This document shows positions 35,536 to 45,489 of a stretch of DNA of 64,000 nt, piece by piece. Each line of letters opens with the position of its first letter. Positions within the stretch are counted from its first letter, which is position 1. A program made the position numbers and the translations under genes. The notes under the pieces are model-generated. The model was given only the letters and a program-made list of their open reading frames with translations, did no database searches and was not told where the DNA came from. This DNA is from Sipunculus nudus (lineage: Eukaryota; Annelida; Sipuncula; Golfingiida; Sipunculidae): NCBI GenBank assembly GCA_026874595.1, contig CM049321.1, positions 2,724,479 through 2,788,478 of the forward strand, read 5' to 3'.

Positions 35536-38500
35536 CCATAACATATGTATTACCATAATGACTGCTTGATATACCATCATATCATTCCCCAAATAATCTG
35601 CTTTTGAGTTCGATCAAAATAAGTAATTGTACAGTTTTTTTATGATTAATATAATTTTGACATATGACATAATCATGGAGGTATACGAATTATTTTGACA
35701 TCCCGGATTTAACGCAAAATGGCATACCCGTGATCGATATCAAGAAACATGGAGGACAAAACCTGTAAATGAAAGTACTCCGAGGACAGCGTTCAGCCGA
35801 TGATTTTTCTCCGAGAGAGATGTGGTAGCAAGATAATGTGAATCGACAAAGTTTAGAGCGGAAAAATTTTTATTTACCACGCCCAAACTTTCAAGTAATA
35901 ACATGGCTTACTGTGTCACATTCCAGCTGTCTCCAAATGTTCTGAAACCTTCCATGTTCGCACCAACGAGTACTCCGTAACTCGTTGTCAAATCATCAGC
36001 TGGACTGAAAGTTTAATAAAAGCATAAAACGAAGTGTTCTGAAACTCGTGTCTGTATTAAACTACATATGTAAGATTATAATAACATATCCAGTTGACTG
36101 AAATAAGTTTATTAATGTTAACAAAATAAACCAATAGATAATCAACCAAACCACGGCTTAAATGAAAGAGAAAGACATACACTGAAATATCTCAAGTTCT
36201 TAATGGTTGGAATCGAAAGAGCCAAAATTTAACAGTCATAGTTATACTAGTGGCAGTATCGGCGGTAACTATGTTCTTATCATGACGCAAGTTATAACTT
36301 CATTTAATCTTGTAAGATACTGATATGACTTAGTATATTCATTGAAAAGATGAATTTAACCACCGTGTAATATTACTTTTTAGTAAAACAATAATGCTTA
36401 AAATACACTCAGATTTCATTTCTAAAAAGAGAGGTCACCTATAGAAAATATATTATTTGTCCTCAGGAAAGCTGCCACAAGTATAATATACATGTTGCCG
36501 TCATAGCAGATATACACATTTGTAGTAATTGCCGTCAGGGACTCGATAGTAATGCCGATTCAATGCTTTGTTACAAAAATACAAAATATTTTAACAAATA
36601 CACATATTTTATATATTTTTATTTATAAATATAGAAATAAAAATATATAGATATATAGAAAGAAAATAAATATAGAAATATACAGTCTTTTGGACACAGT
36701 TCCAGTTCCCAGGACAGACTATGACAGAATACTTAAGTATTGCGTCTCTGATATCTAAATACGTCGATCGACAGAATCGGATAAGCGCATTAATAAAAAA
36801 AGTTCACATCTTTTCCTTCTCTCCTCTTTTTTTCATTTAATATTCCACTCAATTTTCTCAATTTTTCAAGTTCTGTCATACTTTATACAATGTTGAACTC
36901 TTTGCTTCCATTCAGTAGTATGGTTTCTAGTATATTTAAACACTTACTCGCCATTGTTGTTTCCACATAAGCCGTTCACTAGGCCCGTGCTGTTGAGCCA
37001 TTGCGGTCCAAGGCAGACTTCTACATAAGATCTTCGGTTCCAGGTGACCCTTACGCCTACATTCTCAATGGTCAGGACTACCTTGTTCCCGACCTTTTCT
37101 ATTCGCACGTTACCATCAATGATGGGTTGGAAGTTCTTGTTTACTGCTATTTCATTCGTACCCTGAAATGGAATTGTGGTGTACAGGTCATTTAAACTGG
37201 GCTGCCACCTGGTTTTCCGACGTACTTTGTTATGACATGGGCCTGGTTTTCTGGGAAAATGTGTGTGTGAAGGGGGGGGGGGGTCGGGGAGCGATCCACA
37301 GGGGTACGAGAAAAATGCTCCGCCTCCACCCCGTTTGGACACAGAGGATAATAGCCCTACCAATAATATCAATATTCTCTTAATTCCCACCACATATTAA
37401 AGCATATATATTTTTTTCTACGAATGAAAGTTTCCCTTAAATAAATATCTTTTTTTAATTATGTGTCTACAAGATCATTCTATACACCAACAGTATAATG
37501 ATAGTCTAATAATGCCACTGAAACAAGCCATGTCCTCAATTCCTAATTATAAGATGCATAATTGAAACAAACATATCGAGGGTATATGTGAAGAAACTGG
37601 GGGAGTGATATATCCCGATTTCACTATATTAAAATTGTGTTTGATGTTCCCATAACATATGACAAGATCCATCATCCCTAAAATAGTGAATGGGAGTTTG
37701 TCCCCTATGACCCATGAAACAAGGCCGGTGGTTTATATACATCATACTGGGTGCCGGCACACAACCACCGACCTTTACATCATACTATCCCGCGCTCATA
37801 CCATTAAAACTATATACAGTGGAATTCTGTCGATCCACGCGTGATAACAAGTTTGCGCACTTCCTTATAATATACGTTAAAGCAAGGTACAGCATCACGT
37901 GCTATACATTGAAGAAATTACCTTAAAAGATATTCTTTGAAAAGACATAAGATTTTACCTTTAAATCTGCCTTTTGAAAAAAAAAAAATTTACCTGCTCT
38001 TATCTTTCTCATAAAATTTGAGAGAAAAAGTTGGCTAGGATGGGTGACTGATAAAAATCTTTGCGTCAAAGCATGTGTTTTTGAAAAAGCTTTGAAAATG
38101 GAATATATTAGGTTGTGAGGCATGTAAAAATACCAACAGGAATTGTACCCGTGTCAACTGGGAACTTACAGCAACAACGGACCAGCTTGTCAATTCATAT
38201 TGCTTTCCGGTATACTTTATTATCACCAGCTTCGTCCAGGACACACGGGTGTTACCCCGTCTGTTCTCTGTCTCTATCCATACACTAAATACACCGTTGG
38301 GATCAGATACCAGGTTGTAAGTACAGACACCCTGAAAGTGAACCGTGGGGCCGCCGTCATTGCCAGTGATGTGAGGATCGCCTCTTGCATTACAGCACGT
38401 TTCTATAAAGTAAATAATATTCAATATCAAATATAAAAAAATATTCAAGGTCATTAATTCAAATATCAAATATCTGTTTCAGTTAGTACGTAACAAGTTT

Positions 38501-40711
38501 TAATTTTGGCATTTAAACTCAAACGCTCAAACAGTTTGTTTTCTTAACTCAAGATTTGAAAATAATTTTCTTATAATATGGGCCTTACATAAATAGTTGT
38601 TTATTTATAAGGAACATAGATGGAGAACCTTCTTCTTTCTAAACCCCCTAAGTACAGCATACAAGAAAGAAACCTATGGATATCGCTCAGCAAAACCACC
38701 CCCGCAACAATCGGAACTTAAACAGTTCGAAGAAGGTCTACTAAACATAATCCAGAATGTGAAATGTAGGGAGACCTTTCCAGAAACAAATTAACAAAGA
38801 CACCAAAAAATAAAAAAAAAAGAACAAAAATTATTAATATCAGCAGACAAAACCAACACATTTTACAGACTCGAACCTGAGCAGTACAAAATCAATTCAA
38901 ATGAACATTGAGAACGATTACAAGAAAGCCCCACCCTCAATAATTAACTGTAACACACTAGCAGATAAAAAGATAGAATTAAAATTCGGACTCAGCGATA
39001 GAATGGAATCAATAAACACAAGCCAAGCTTTCATGCCACTGGAAGTTCATAAACCGAACTTTCAAAACAAACCTACCAGCAGACTAATAAACCCATGCAA
39101 ACCAGAAATCGGTAAGATCAGCAAACAGATATTGGAAAGGATTAACTCAAAGACAAAGCAATCAACGCAATACAACCAATTGAAGAATTCGGAGGATGTA
39201 AAAGCCTGGTTCACTAGAGTTGAAAATAAACACACAGAACATTCACCAGCTTTGATATATGCGATTTCTACCCTTCAATTACAGAGGAGCTCTTAAAGGA
39301 AGCCCTGGACATCGCCGCACAATACGACGCTAAAACCAAGCAGGAAAAACATCATCACCCATGCTAAAAATCCATCTTATACAACAACAATACACCATGG
39401 TGCAAGCGCAGCAACCCAATCTTCGATGTCACCATGGGAAACGTCGATGGAGCCGAAACTTGTGAGCTAATTGGTTTATATATACTATCGCACCTCGAGC
39501 AATTTGTCATCAATGTAGGTCTATATAGGGACGACGGATTAGCTGTTTGCCAAAAAACACCCAAACAAACGGAAGCCATATAAAAGGAAATTTGCAAAAT
39601 ATTATCTGAGAACAATCTCCGAATTACAATAGAAGCAAACAAAAAAGTTGTGGACTTTCTAGACATATCACTAGATATGCGCAGGGGTAGATTCAAGCCA
39701 TATTTAAAACCAAACAACAACCCCCTGTACGTAAACAAGGACAGTAACCACCCACCATCTGTCATAAGAAACATACCGGATAGTGTAAATAAGACTCGCC
39801 AGGGTTTTTAGTTAACCACAGGATTTTTGAGGAGGCAGCGCCTTTACCTACCAAAACGACAAGACGTACAAGAGAGCGGCTACAACCACAAACTACGTTA
39901 CCACTCCCACTGCGACTCCAACAAAGAAAGGAAAACTAAAAGGATAAAAAACAGCAAATGGAGAAATATAACTTGGTACCACCCACCATTCAGCGATAAT
40001 GTGACCACAAATATAGGAAAAAAATCTTCTTGACAGATGCTTTCCAACCGAGCACAAGCTCAAAACTACTGAATAAAAATACAGTTAAGCTAAGTTACAG
40101 TTGCATGCCAAACATGGGCCAAATAATAGCAAGACACAACAGGGATATACTGAAAAAATTCAGTGCGCAACAAACTGAACCGAAGAAATGTAATTGAAGA
40201 GACAAACAAAATTGCCCACTGGAGGGTAATGTGTAACAACAAACATTGTTTACAAGGCCACCGTAACATGTCTAGACAATATGCGACAAGAAATCTACAT
40301 CGGCCTAACAGAAAACACATTCAAGACACAGCCCACAAATCAAGCTTCAAAAACGAATAGAGACGAAATTCCACCACATTAAGCGAATATATTTGGGAAA
40401 TAAAGGACCTTAATGTGCAGTATACTATACAATGGAAATTAATCAGCAGAACCAGGGCGTACTCCACATCATCTAAATCATGTAACTTTTGTTTGGAAGA
40501 AAGGTACTTTATTATTCACCGCCCCTCGTTATGCACCCTTGACAACAGAAATGAAATCGCAGCGACATACAGGCACAGATAAAAACACCTCCTTGCCAAC
40601 TGCAAATCCCCTGGATCAACTAGGAGCCCCGACATGACCACTCAGTGTTCCTGACGAGTGAGGGCCCCTTACGAAACAGAGCTGTCGAACACAAGTAAGT
40701 GTGTTTAAGTC

Positions 40712-40761
<50 letters not shown>

Positions 40762-41433
40762 TATATATATAATGTATTTATAATGTAGACACCCTCAAAT
40801 AAGGCCGCATTAAATGGTCAGAAGTCATCTTACCTTTTTGGCCTTGTGCTTGCTCTGCTATAACTAGAAGAAAAGATGAATGTTAATACTAAGTTAAAAT
40901 TATCACAATTTTATAACTTATATTTGTAAAAACACTCCTTATTTGATGATAAAGCTCGATTTCCATAGACAAGAAATGATGTGAGTTCATCTTTGATCAG
41001 AAACGAAATTCGCTTCCGTATGATTGCATGGTTTGCGTGATGTTACTGCTATATGCCCTTTCTTCACATTCTAGGTTTTATCATAGTTAATAATACGGAA
41101 ATACAGAAATATAAAATATTTAAAATTTGTTGATTAAAAAAATAAAGACTATCCTTATGGCATGATATTAGTCATAGTATAGATGTTCTTCGGATTTATT
41201 TCTCACCATGGATTAATTCCGAAAGTCGTACATTAAAAAAAGAATGCTTGCTTTTTATCATATTAGCAAATGTAAAAAACACCGCTGCACTACATAAGAT
41301 GATAAGAGTACTTGTTTCTCGTCATCTCCTGTAATTTAATCAACCACTTTATGGCCCATTTCCTGAGGTTTGAGGAAAGAAAAATCTTACCTAGCAGTGC
41401 CAGTAGGATGAAAAGGATTCCCTCGCCTCGCAT
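20093..41433 (-). CDS. Secreted VWD-C8 repeat protein, 13 exons, 3' end missing
   Basis: Thirteen minus-strand exons join in phase: 41391-41433, 40834-40857, 38170-38402, 36948-37162, 35912-36004, 33565-33857, 31947-32206, 30697-30914, 29322-29414, 28279-28571, 27556-27899, 25020-25210, 20093-20185. The product so far is about 797 residues: signal peptide (1-20), VWD1 (23-203), C8-1 (204-300), VWD2 (302-491), C8-2 (492-588), Thr-rich linker (596-623), VWD3 (about 626-797). VWD marks are [14 protein letters not shown] and GLCGNNNG. Zonadhesin, IgGFc-binding protein, mucins and SCO-spondin use VWD-C8 units in extracellular matrices or mucus. TIL domains, usual after C8, are absent. All three VWDs have NGLCG or EGLCG, lacking the first Cys of the CGLCG motif. 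Function beyond extracellular adhesion or gel formation is unknown. Confidence 0.88.
22897..24750 (+). mobile_element. Degraded LINE relic, mostly L1-like
   Basis: Lies in intron 12 of the VWD/C8 gene, antisense to it. Pieces of a reverse transcriptase are readable with many frameshifts and stops: the catalytic box [13 protein letters not shown] (about 23076-23115), [10 protein letters not shown], the stretch around [20 protein letters not shown] (about 23370-23425), then [14 protein letters not shown] and [10 protein letters not shown] (to about 23590). A CDYC-type cysteine motif at about 24355 is typical of the L1 ORF2 C terminus. The first ~120 bp ([10 protein letters not shown], then LRHYLP) look more like a Jockey/CR1-type RT, so two LINE fragments may abut. 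Not a functional gene. Confidence 0.75.
25020..25210 (-). CDS. VWD/C8 gene exon 12: VWD3, C-terminal half
   Basis: 191 nt, residues 704-766, with [17 protein letters not shown] and [12 protein letters not shown]. The frame stays open past this point to another GT at 24984. The GTATGT donor at 25019-25014 was chosen because it gives the two-base phase that exon 13 needs and mirrors exons 4 and 8. Confidence 0.85.
25491..25538 (-). ncRNA. Hammerhead motif, apparently inactivated (PLE1, downstream repeat)
   Basis: Differs from the 27003-27050 copy at three of 48 positions. Stem I (ATTCAC/GTGAAT) and the CTGATGA and GAAAC cores are unchanged. Two substitutions turn the stem II strand CGGG into CATG, opposite an unchanged CCCG. 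A third changes the stem III G to T at the position pairing with the conserved C. It is on the same strand as the host gene. Confidence 0.78.
25613..25633. repeat. Poly-G tract
   Basis: About 19 consecutive G inside PLE1. Further poly-G runs lie at about 26065-26083 and 26203-26216. Tract lengths may be uncertain because such runs are hard to sequence. Confidence 0.85.
26118..26940 (-). pseudogene. PLE1 coding remnant: linker and GIY-YIG endonuclease
   Basis: A first frame (26515-26940) holds [20 protein letters not shown] and [13 protein letters not shown], the linker between RT and endonuclease. It ends in a frameshift at an A run (poly-T at about 26531-26538). A second frame continues with [47 protein letters not shown] and [12 protein letters not shown], the GIY-YIG endonuclease with its YIG, Arg-Tyr and CxxC landmarks. 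A poly-G tract at 26203-26216 shifts the frame again. The true C terminus [18 protein letters not shown] reads on to a TAG at 26118-26120. The catalytic RT itself is missing. Confidence 0.85.
27003..27050 (+). ncRNA. Hammerhead ribozyme motif, intact (PLE1, upstream repeat)
   Basis: 48 nt in type I layout. Stem I strand ATTCAC (27003-27008) pairs fully with GTGAAT (27045-27050). The core CTGATGA is 27009-27015. Stem II is CGGG with CCCG around a six-base loop (27017-27030), with a U-U apposition at its base. GAA (27032-27034) completes the core. Stem III is ACA with TGT (27035-27043). The predicted cleavage site follows T27044 (GUU, an allowed NUH triplet). Activity is predicted from structure only. 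Confidence 0.82.
27076..27122. repeat. (TA)n microsatellite at the PLE1 boundary
   Basis: Pure TA run beginning at the last bases of the PLE1 right repeat. Confidence 0.9.
27556..27899 (-). CDS. VWD/C8 gene exon 11: Thr-rich linker and VWD3 start
   Basis: 344 nt, residues 590-703. A linker rich in Thr, Ser, Pro and Gln ([18 protein letters not shown] and on) looks like a short O-glycosylated stalk. It is followed by a diverged VWD start ([25 protein letters not shown]). The donor is GTGAGT at 27555-27550. A plus-strand frame over the same bases is its shadow. Confidence 0.88.
28279..28571 (-). CDS. VWD/C8 gene exon 10: C8 domain 2
   Basis: 293 nt, residues 492-588, with the same cysteine spacing as exon 6 ([46 protein letters not shown]). 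Confidence 0.92.
29322..29414 (-). CDS. VWD/C8 gene exon 9: end of VWD2
   Basis: 93 nt, encoding [16 protein letters not shown] and [11 protein letters not shown]. Very close to exon 5 in length, phase and sequence. Confidence 0.9.
30461..30643 (+). mobile_element. tRNA-derived SINE, copy 2 (truncated)
   Basis: Matches the SINE body of 3749-3940, for example CTCACCAAAGTGTGAC and AAAATTAGTCTTGTTCTGA. The A box TAGCGAAGCGG at 30600-30610 is intact. The B box is lost where the sequence runs into (TA)n at about 30644. It lies in intron 8 of the VWD/C8 gene, antisense, ending about 50 bp from exon 8. Confidence 0.75.
30697..30914 (-). CDS. VWD/C8 gene exon 8: VWD2, C-terminal half
   Basis: 218 nt, residues 388-459. 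It contains [15 protein letters not shown] and [12 protein letters not shown]. The phase is identical to exon 4. Confidence 0.92.
31947..32206 (-). CDS. VWD/C8 gene exon 7: VWD2, N-terminal half
   Basis: 260 nt, residues 302-387. A short Pro-rich linker (DGEPKPQPG) leads straight into [16 protein letters not shown] and [13 protein letters not shown]. No TIL domain lies between C8-1 and this VWD. Confidence 0.92.
33289..33327. repeat. (GT)n followed by poly-G
   Basis: In intron 6 of the VWD/C8 gene. Same composite as at 655-687. Confidence 0.85.
33565..33857 (-). CDS. VWD/C8 gene exon 6: C8 domain 1
   Basis: 293 nt, residues 204-300. Cysteine pattern: [52 protein letters not shown]. The FADC and CEYDIC pairs are the C8 signature. 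Confidence 0.92.
34980..35300. other. GC-richer island in intron 5
   Basis: Markedly less AT-rich than its surroundings, with 70-100 codon open frames on both strands. No recognised domain, no convincing splice sites and no second copy in the window. It could be an unrecognised repeat or a regulatory block. Confidence 0.3.
35493..35534. repeat. (TA)n microsatellite
   Basis: Pure TA run in intron 5 of the VWD/C8 gene. Confidence 0.9.
35912..36004 (-). CDS. VWD/C8 gene exon 5: end of VWD1
   Basis: 93 nt, encoding [16 protein letters not shown] and [11 protein letters not shown]. The split Asp codon from exon 4 is restored. Exons 9 and 13 are exactly the same length and phase. Confidence 0.9.
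36948..37162 (-). CDS. VWD/C8 gene exon 4: VWD1, C-terminal half
   Basis: 215 nt, residues 101-171. It contains [15 protein letters not shown] and [12 protein letters not shown]. It ends after two bases of a codon at a GTAAGT donor. Confidence 0.92.
38170..38402 (-). CDS. VWD/C8 gene exon 3: VWD1, N-terminal half
   Basis: 233 nt, residues 23-100. It opens with [17 protein letters not shown], then GVCTYNLVS and [18 protein letters not shown], typical of the start of a VWD domain. It ends in phase 0 at a GTAAGT donor. Confidence 0.92.
38600..40585 (+). pseudogene. PLE2 reverse transcriptase and GIY-YIG relic
   Basis: Landmarks in order: [20 protein letters not shown] (about 38700), [20 protein letters not shown] (about 38840), then [35 protein letters not shown] (about 39080-39140), [20 protein letters not shown] (about 39426-39485), the catalytic YRDDGLAV (39524-39547), [55 protein letters not shown] (about 40290-40340), and [12 protein letters not shown]. 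The order matches PLE polymerases. Stops and frameshifts near 38790, 39295, 39582, 39810, 40033 and 40360 break it. In the endonuclease, Gln stands where PLE1 has the Arg of FKTRYNNH. Confidence 0.85.
40645..40692 (+). ncRNA. Hammerhead ribozyme motif, intact (PLE2, 3' end)
   Basis: 48 nt. Stem I GTGTTC (40645-40650) pairs with GAACAC (40687-40692). The core CTGACGA is 40651-40657. Stem II GTGAGG pairs with CCTTAC (one G-U) around a three-base loop (40658-40672). GAA is 40673-40675. Stem III ACAG pairs with CTGT (40676-40685). Cleavage is predicted after C40686 (GUC, the preferred triplet). Stem sequences differ from the PLE1 motif while the core and total length are kept. Confidence 0.87.
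40715..40771. repeat. (TA)n microsatellite after PLE2
   Basis: TA run, interrupted once, about 22 bp downstream of the hammerhead motif. Confidence 0.9.
40834..40857 (-). CDS. VWD/C8 gene exon 2: 24-nt microexon
   Basis: Encodes AEQAQGQK, finishing the signal peptide region (cleavage plausible near residue 20). Acceptor TTATAG and donor GTAAGA flank it, and the phase-1 joins on both sides agree with exons 1 and 3. It lies 141 bp from the hammerhead motif of the neighbouring Penelope-like element. Confidence 0.72.
41391..41433 (-). CDS. VWD/C8 gene exon 1: start codon and signal peptide
   Basis: Encodes [14 protein letters not shown] plus one base. The hydrophobic stretch after a charged start is typical of a signal peptide. 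The donor is GTAAGA. Confidence 0.8.
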
Positions 41434-41461
41434 GGTGTTTTCTGTTCATAAAAGTTAATCA

Positions 41462-41463
<2 letters not shown>

Positions 41464-41499
<36 letters not shown>
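41464..41499. repeat. (TA)n microsatellite upstream of the VWD/C8 start codon
   Basis: Pure TA run about 30 bp upstream of the ATG on the minus strand. Because a possible acceptor (ATGAACAG, ending at 41442) lies between it and the ATG, it is more likely intronic than a TATA box. Confidence 0.8.
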
Positions 41500-41501
<2 letters not shown>

Positions 41502-44500
41502 TTCAAACTGGCTTCATATTTTACCGGAGAGTGGGGTTGGGCAGAAAATTAATATCTGTATATATAATTTGTATATAATTTATATATATATAGTTATACT
41601 TTTGTAATTGTGAGGACTTTTATACAGTTAAAGCTTTCATAGCGTAAAAATGACTGAGAAACAATGCTTGTGAAGTTTCTTTTAAATCATTTTTTATTAT
41701 GAAATATGATGATATTAGTAAGATATTTAATGAGATGATCTCTTGAAGATTTCATTTCACCTCGCCTTTTGAGAGCTATAGTCAAGCAAACACTGGTAAC
41801 TGTGTTCATTCCTACCCGAAAGACGACCCGAAGACCCGAATGTCCCCTTATTAATTTCTCAGCCACAAAGTATTTACGACGTAAAGGCTTGTTAGGCTTA
41901 ATCGACAGTTCTATGTTTCCCCTGCAATATCACTCCAAGCATATAACATGATTTCTGATTCAGCAAGCTCGCATAAATACCGTACTATGGCCCTTACAGG
42001 TATAACGCCTGTAAAATTCCTCGGTAGTATATTCATGGTGAGTCGCTGGTTATTAGCATTGGTCATTTGATCGTTCTAGGCGGAACACACACACACACAC
42101 ACACACACACAACAATATGTGTAAATTCTTTGTTGCTTCAGATTGCATTTACGATGATAATGGAAAGAGGAAAGTCGATGTATTATTTATAAATTACTGG
42201 CGGAATTCTCATAAGAACATAGAGGGGAAAAATAATTAATAAGTTATGACTGTTAGCTTGTTTCATTACTGTTAAGTTGGGGAAAGAGTCTCGTTTTATT
42301 TCTAAGGTCACCCAATATCAGACCCTAAAGTCATTCATATCTGAAAATAAATTGTTTTTCTTGATATATCTCTCAGCTGCACAACATCAACTCTTACGGC
42401 ACCTGTGAATCTGGTCAGTATATAGTGTTTATATTACCCTTAAACATAGTCGCTCTTATTCCTTGCAAATAAACTCTGTGTATATATTTGCTTGATAAGC
42501 CGTCTTCGTAAGATTGTAGGCTTTAAAATTTAATCGGTTATACATAAATTGAAAAGTCCCTATGCCCTAGGTTAATATTCAGAAAAGAAATTGTGTATAC
42601 ACAGTGCATTCTGAATACATAAGTCGGTTTTTTAAACTACATTATTTCTTGGAGATAACAGAGGCCGGTGATATTCAGGGTGTAAAGTGGATTTTAAGAA
42701 AATGTTTGTAAATAAAAAGTCTTCATCAGTTGATAAAAGTTCATAAGTTAAGTATCCTGAGTATACATTATATAGTGTTTAATTTTTAACTAAGCCTGGA
42801 GTGTCCTATAATCAGTTTTTTTTCTTTTTTTTTTTTTTTTTGAAAATTGTTATCAAAGTCGCATGATGATGCTTTTATTCTCACAAAAGTTATGCTAACA
42901 CTTATTTGTGTATTTTATAAGTAATGAGTGTACGAAAAAGGTGCATTATCATATCAAAATTGCACTTGGCACACAAAAAATGCTTTTTATTAAATTCCCT
43001 TAATAATTGATAAATCTGTACAAAGTGATCCGTTATGGTACCTGTGAATCTCCATAAATAGTTATTCTACTTTTATACCGACCTTATTTTTTACAAATAC
43101 CAGCGTTTATAAAGTGGCTTATTGGCTTGTAAGTGAAGGGTAATGGCCTCACATATTCATACAGAAAAAAAAATAATAATCTGATATCTGACGTCTGTTA
43201 TCTAAAGCTTAGCCCTTTGACTTTTCACATTTAGATCAGAAAACGCCAATTTGATCTCTTTGTTTATAACATTTGGGGTGCCCGCCAAAATAACCAAAAC
43301 ACAAGCACACCTAGCGGTAAGTAGGATGAAGAGTTTCCCATGGCGTTTTGAAGCTAGTGTCCTTTCAACTTTTGCAACCAACTTGTTTTCTATTTGTCAA
43401 CATGCGAGCATGAACCATGTTTACAAACAGGTTTTAGATAACAAAAAAAATTAACACTCATCACAGAGTCATAAAAATATATTTCTTAGCAGGAACTTCT
43501 TACAGGTCCCTTATAAGAGTTTTCAGGACATATTAATGCTACATTAATATAGGTTAATAGCTGGCTTTATTTGATATGTTGTTAACTTAACTTTTAATTT
43601 TAATTAATGAGTATAGAGTACCAGCTGAGGATTTTAAGACGAGAGCACGTTTAATAAAACAACAATATATACACATTTCAAACTTGTCGTACTATACTTG
43701 TCTGTAAAATAACCAGAAATGACAGAAGCCGTACAAGCAGCCATGATTTACAAACAGGATAAAATGACAGAGTCCGTATCGGGACCAGGTTCATTTGTAG
43801 AATGTACAAATGGTGTCAGACGGAACACTAACTCAGATAAAGTAGAGTTAAGATTTAAACAAAATAAATAAAAATGAAAATAACTATAGTTGCTTATGTA
43901 GAGTTTTGATCATCGTTTCCTTATGGAGAAGATCTCCCCGGCTTTTGTATCTTTCATTAAAGGAAACATGCATGAGCGATTTGGGCATAAACATTTGTTA
44001 ACAATTATCAACAGTAGATGTCACATACTGGCTAATACCAGTTCAAAGGAACCTCAGATACTCTCTGTAAAGGTAAAAATATGGATCCATCTATCCAAAG
44101 GTAATAATTGCATGCTTTTTTTTAGGCGAGGCTGTTAAATCTAGTTGTTACAGCATTTGAGTATAGTTTACAGATATTGTTATTATTGTTTCATATAGAC
44201 GGATGAACGTAAGTTAGAATATTGACACATGAGACCAACAAAAATGTCAGAATGGTAATGTTAAATGATGATGACATTTATGAAATAATTTTTAGTGTGT
44301 TCTCTATGTGACAGCCCCAGTTGGAGTTTGGATATTTTTGGGAGGCCGTGGTGTCAATGTGGAATGGGCAAGGAAAGTCCTTCGAGGACAGTCTCTAGGT
44401 GGGAATCTATCTGCAGGGTGAGTGTTTTGTACCTCTGGCCCGTATCGCTCAATATATCTTAAGCCAGATGGTTGAACGGTGTCACCTACGATGACAAATA

Positions 44501-45489
44501 TAATGTTAAACGCATCCTTAATTATAAATTTTTATTTTTTTATAATAGCAGTGAAAAATGAGTAGCGTGAATATAAAACACACATGTAAATATAAATATA
44601 GGCATTTAGTCAGTTAAACAAATAGCAATTTACAAGTCTTGAATATGGATATTGTTAAACATGTAGTTTTAAATATTCCATTGCACTTTGTTTTAATCAA
44701 AGTAGGTGCTAAAATCTGAAATATGAAATAAAATGAGGATTAACTTAACTTTCAATATTATTTTGATCATTTGATCTTGTTTATATGAAGCAACTGATAT
44801 GCTCTTTTCTTCATTTCATGCTTTCTTTACTTTAAGTCTAAGATATATAATGTTTTTCGATAAAAAAGATATAATCGAAAAATCATCTTGTGAAACTAAA
44901 AAAAGTTTAAACAATTATGCAACCCGCGTACGACAACTAAGGTAATCTTAGTTTCCATCAAGATCTGATGAGATTAGGGGAAACACTACCTCTATGTTTT
45001 ATTATACCAACGTTACCAAGGATTTTATCAATATTTAAATGAAGATGACAGCTCTACGACTACTTAGTTAAATTTGGAACGATAAATTAATAATCTGCGT
45101 TGGTTGACTAAGGAAACATCTGGAGACTGCTACCCCATCCAAAATAAGAGAGATTCGATGAAAGACTCGCGGAGGTAGGAGAACTGCAATGAAGCTGCTT
45201 GAACTCACGTGTTCACTTCCCCCCAAAAATTGTCACTCCTACAACCAATCAATTTGACATTTAACTATATCTCAGGGACAATGAACATGGGACAAACAAC
45301 AGAAGCTGCATATATTTTCGGGATAGAAATCATACTCATAAAATCTTGAATAATATGTTCAAGAGTCCACAGAGCATGTTTTATTGTAGAGCAGAGCTGA
45401 CATAAAGTTTGTTGACAGTTTGCTATGATATATAAATACCATAATTAAGGAGATTTTTTTCCATGTATTTATGGAAATGATTAATCAGC
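41500..45489. other. Stretch without a recognised gene
   Basis: Probably the first intron or upstream flank of the VWD/C8 gene. It is AT-rich with a long poly-T near 42816-42841. A segment at about 44313-44416 (plus strand) is open and bounded by a possible acceptor and a GTGAGT donor, reading PVGVWIFLGGRGVNVEWARK and on. It matches nothing I know and is not called as an exon. Confidence 0.4.
42085..42111. repeat. (AC)n microsatellite
   Basis: About 13 AC units. Confidence 0.9.

Larger units (their letters stand above)
38590..40692 (+). mobile_element. Penelope-like element 2
   Basis: Occupies most of intron 2 of the VWD/C8 gene, antisense to it. It keeps the N-terminal conserved region and nearly all the RT, a degraded GIY-YIG domain, and an intact hammerhead motif at its 3' end (40645-40692). 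It is followed within about 25 bp by (TA)n. No matching 5' repeat was recognised. It is clearly diverged from PLE1, so these are two lineages or two old insertions. Confidence 0.85.

Noticed and set aside
41464-41499. TATA box directly upstream of the VWD/C8 start codon
   Set aside because: It is a long pure (TA)n microsatellite, one of about ten in the window, with a possible splice acceptor between it and the ATG.
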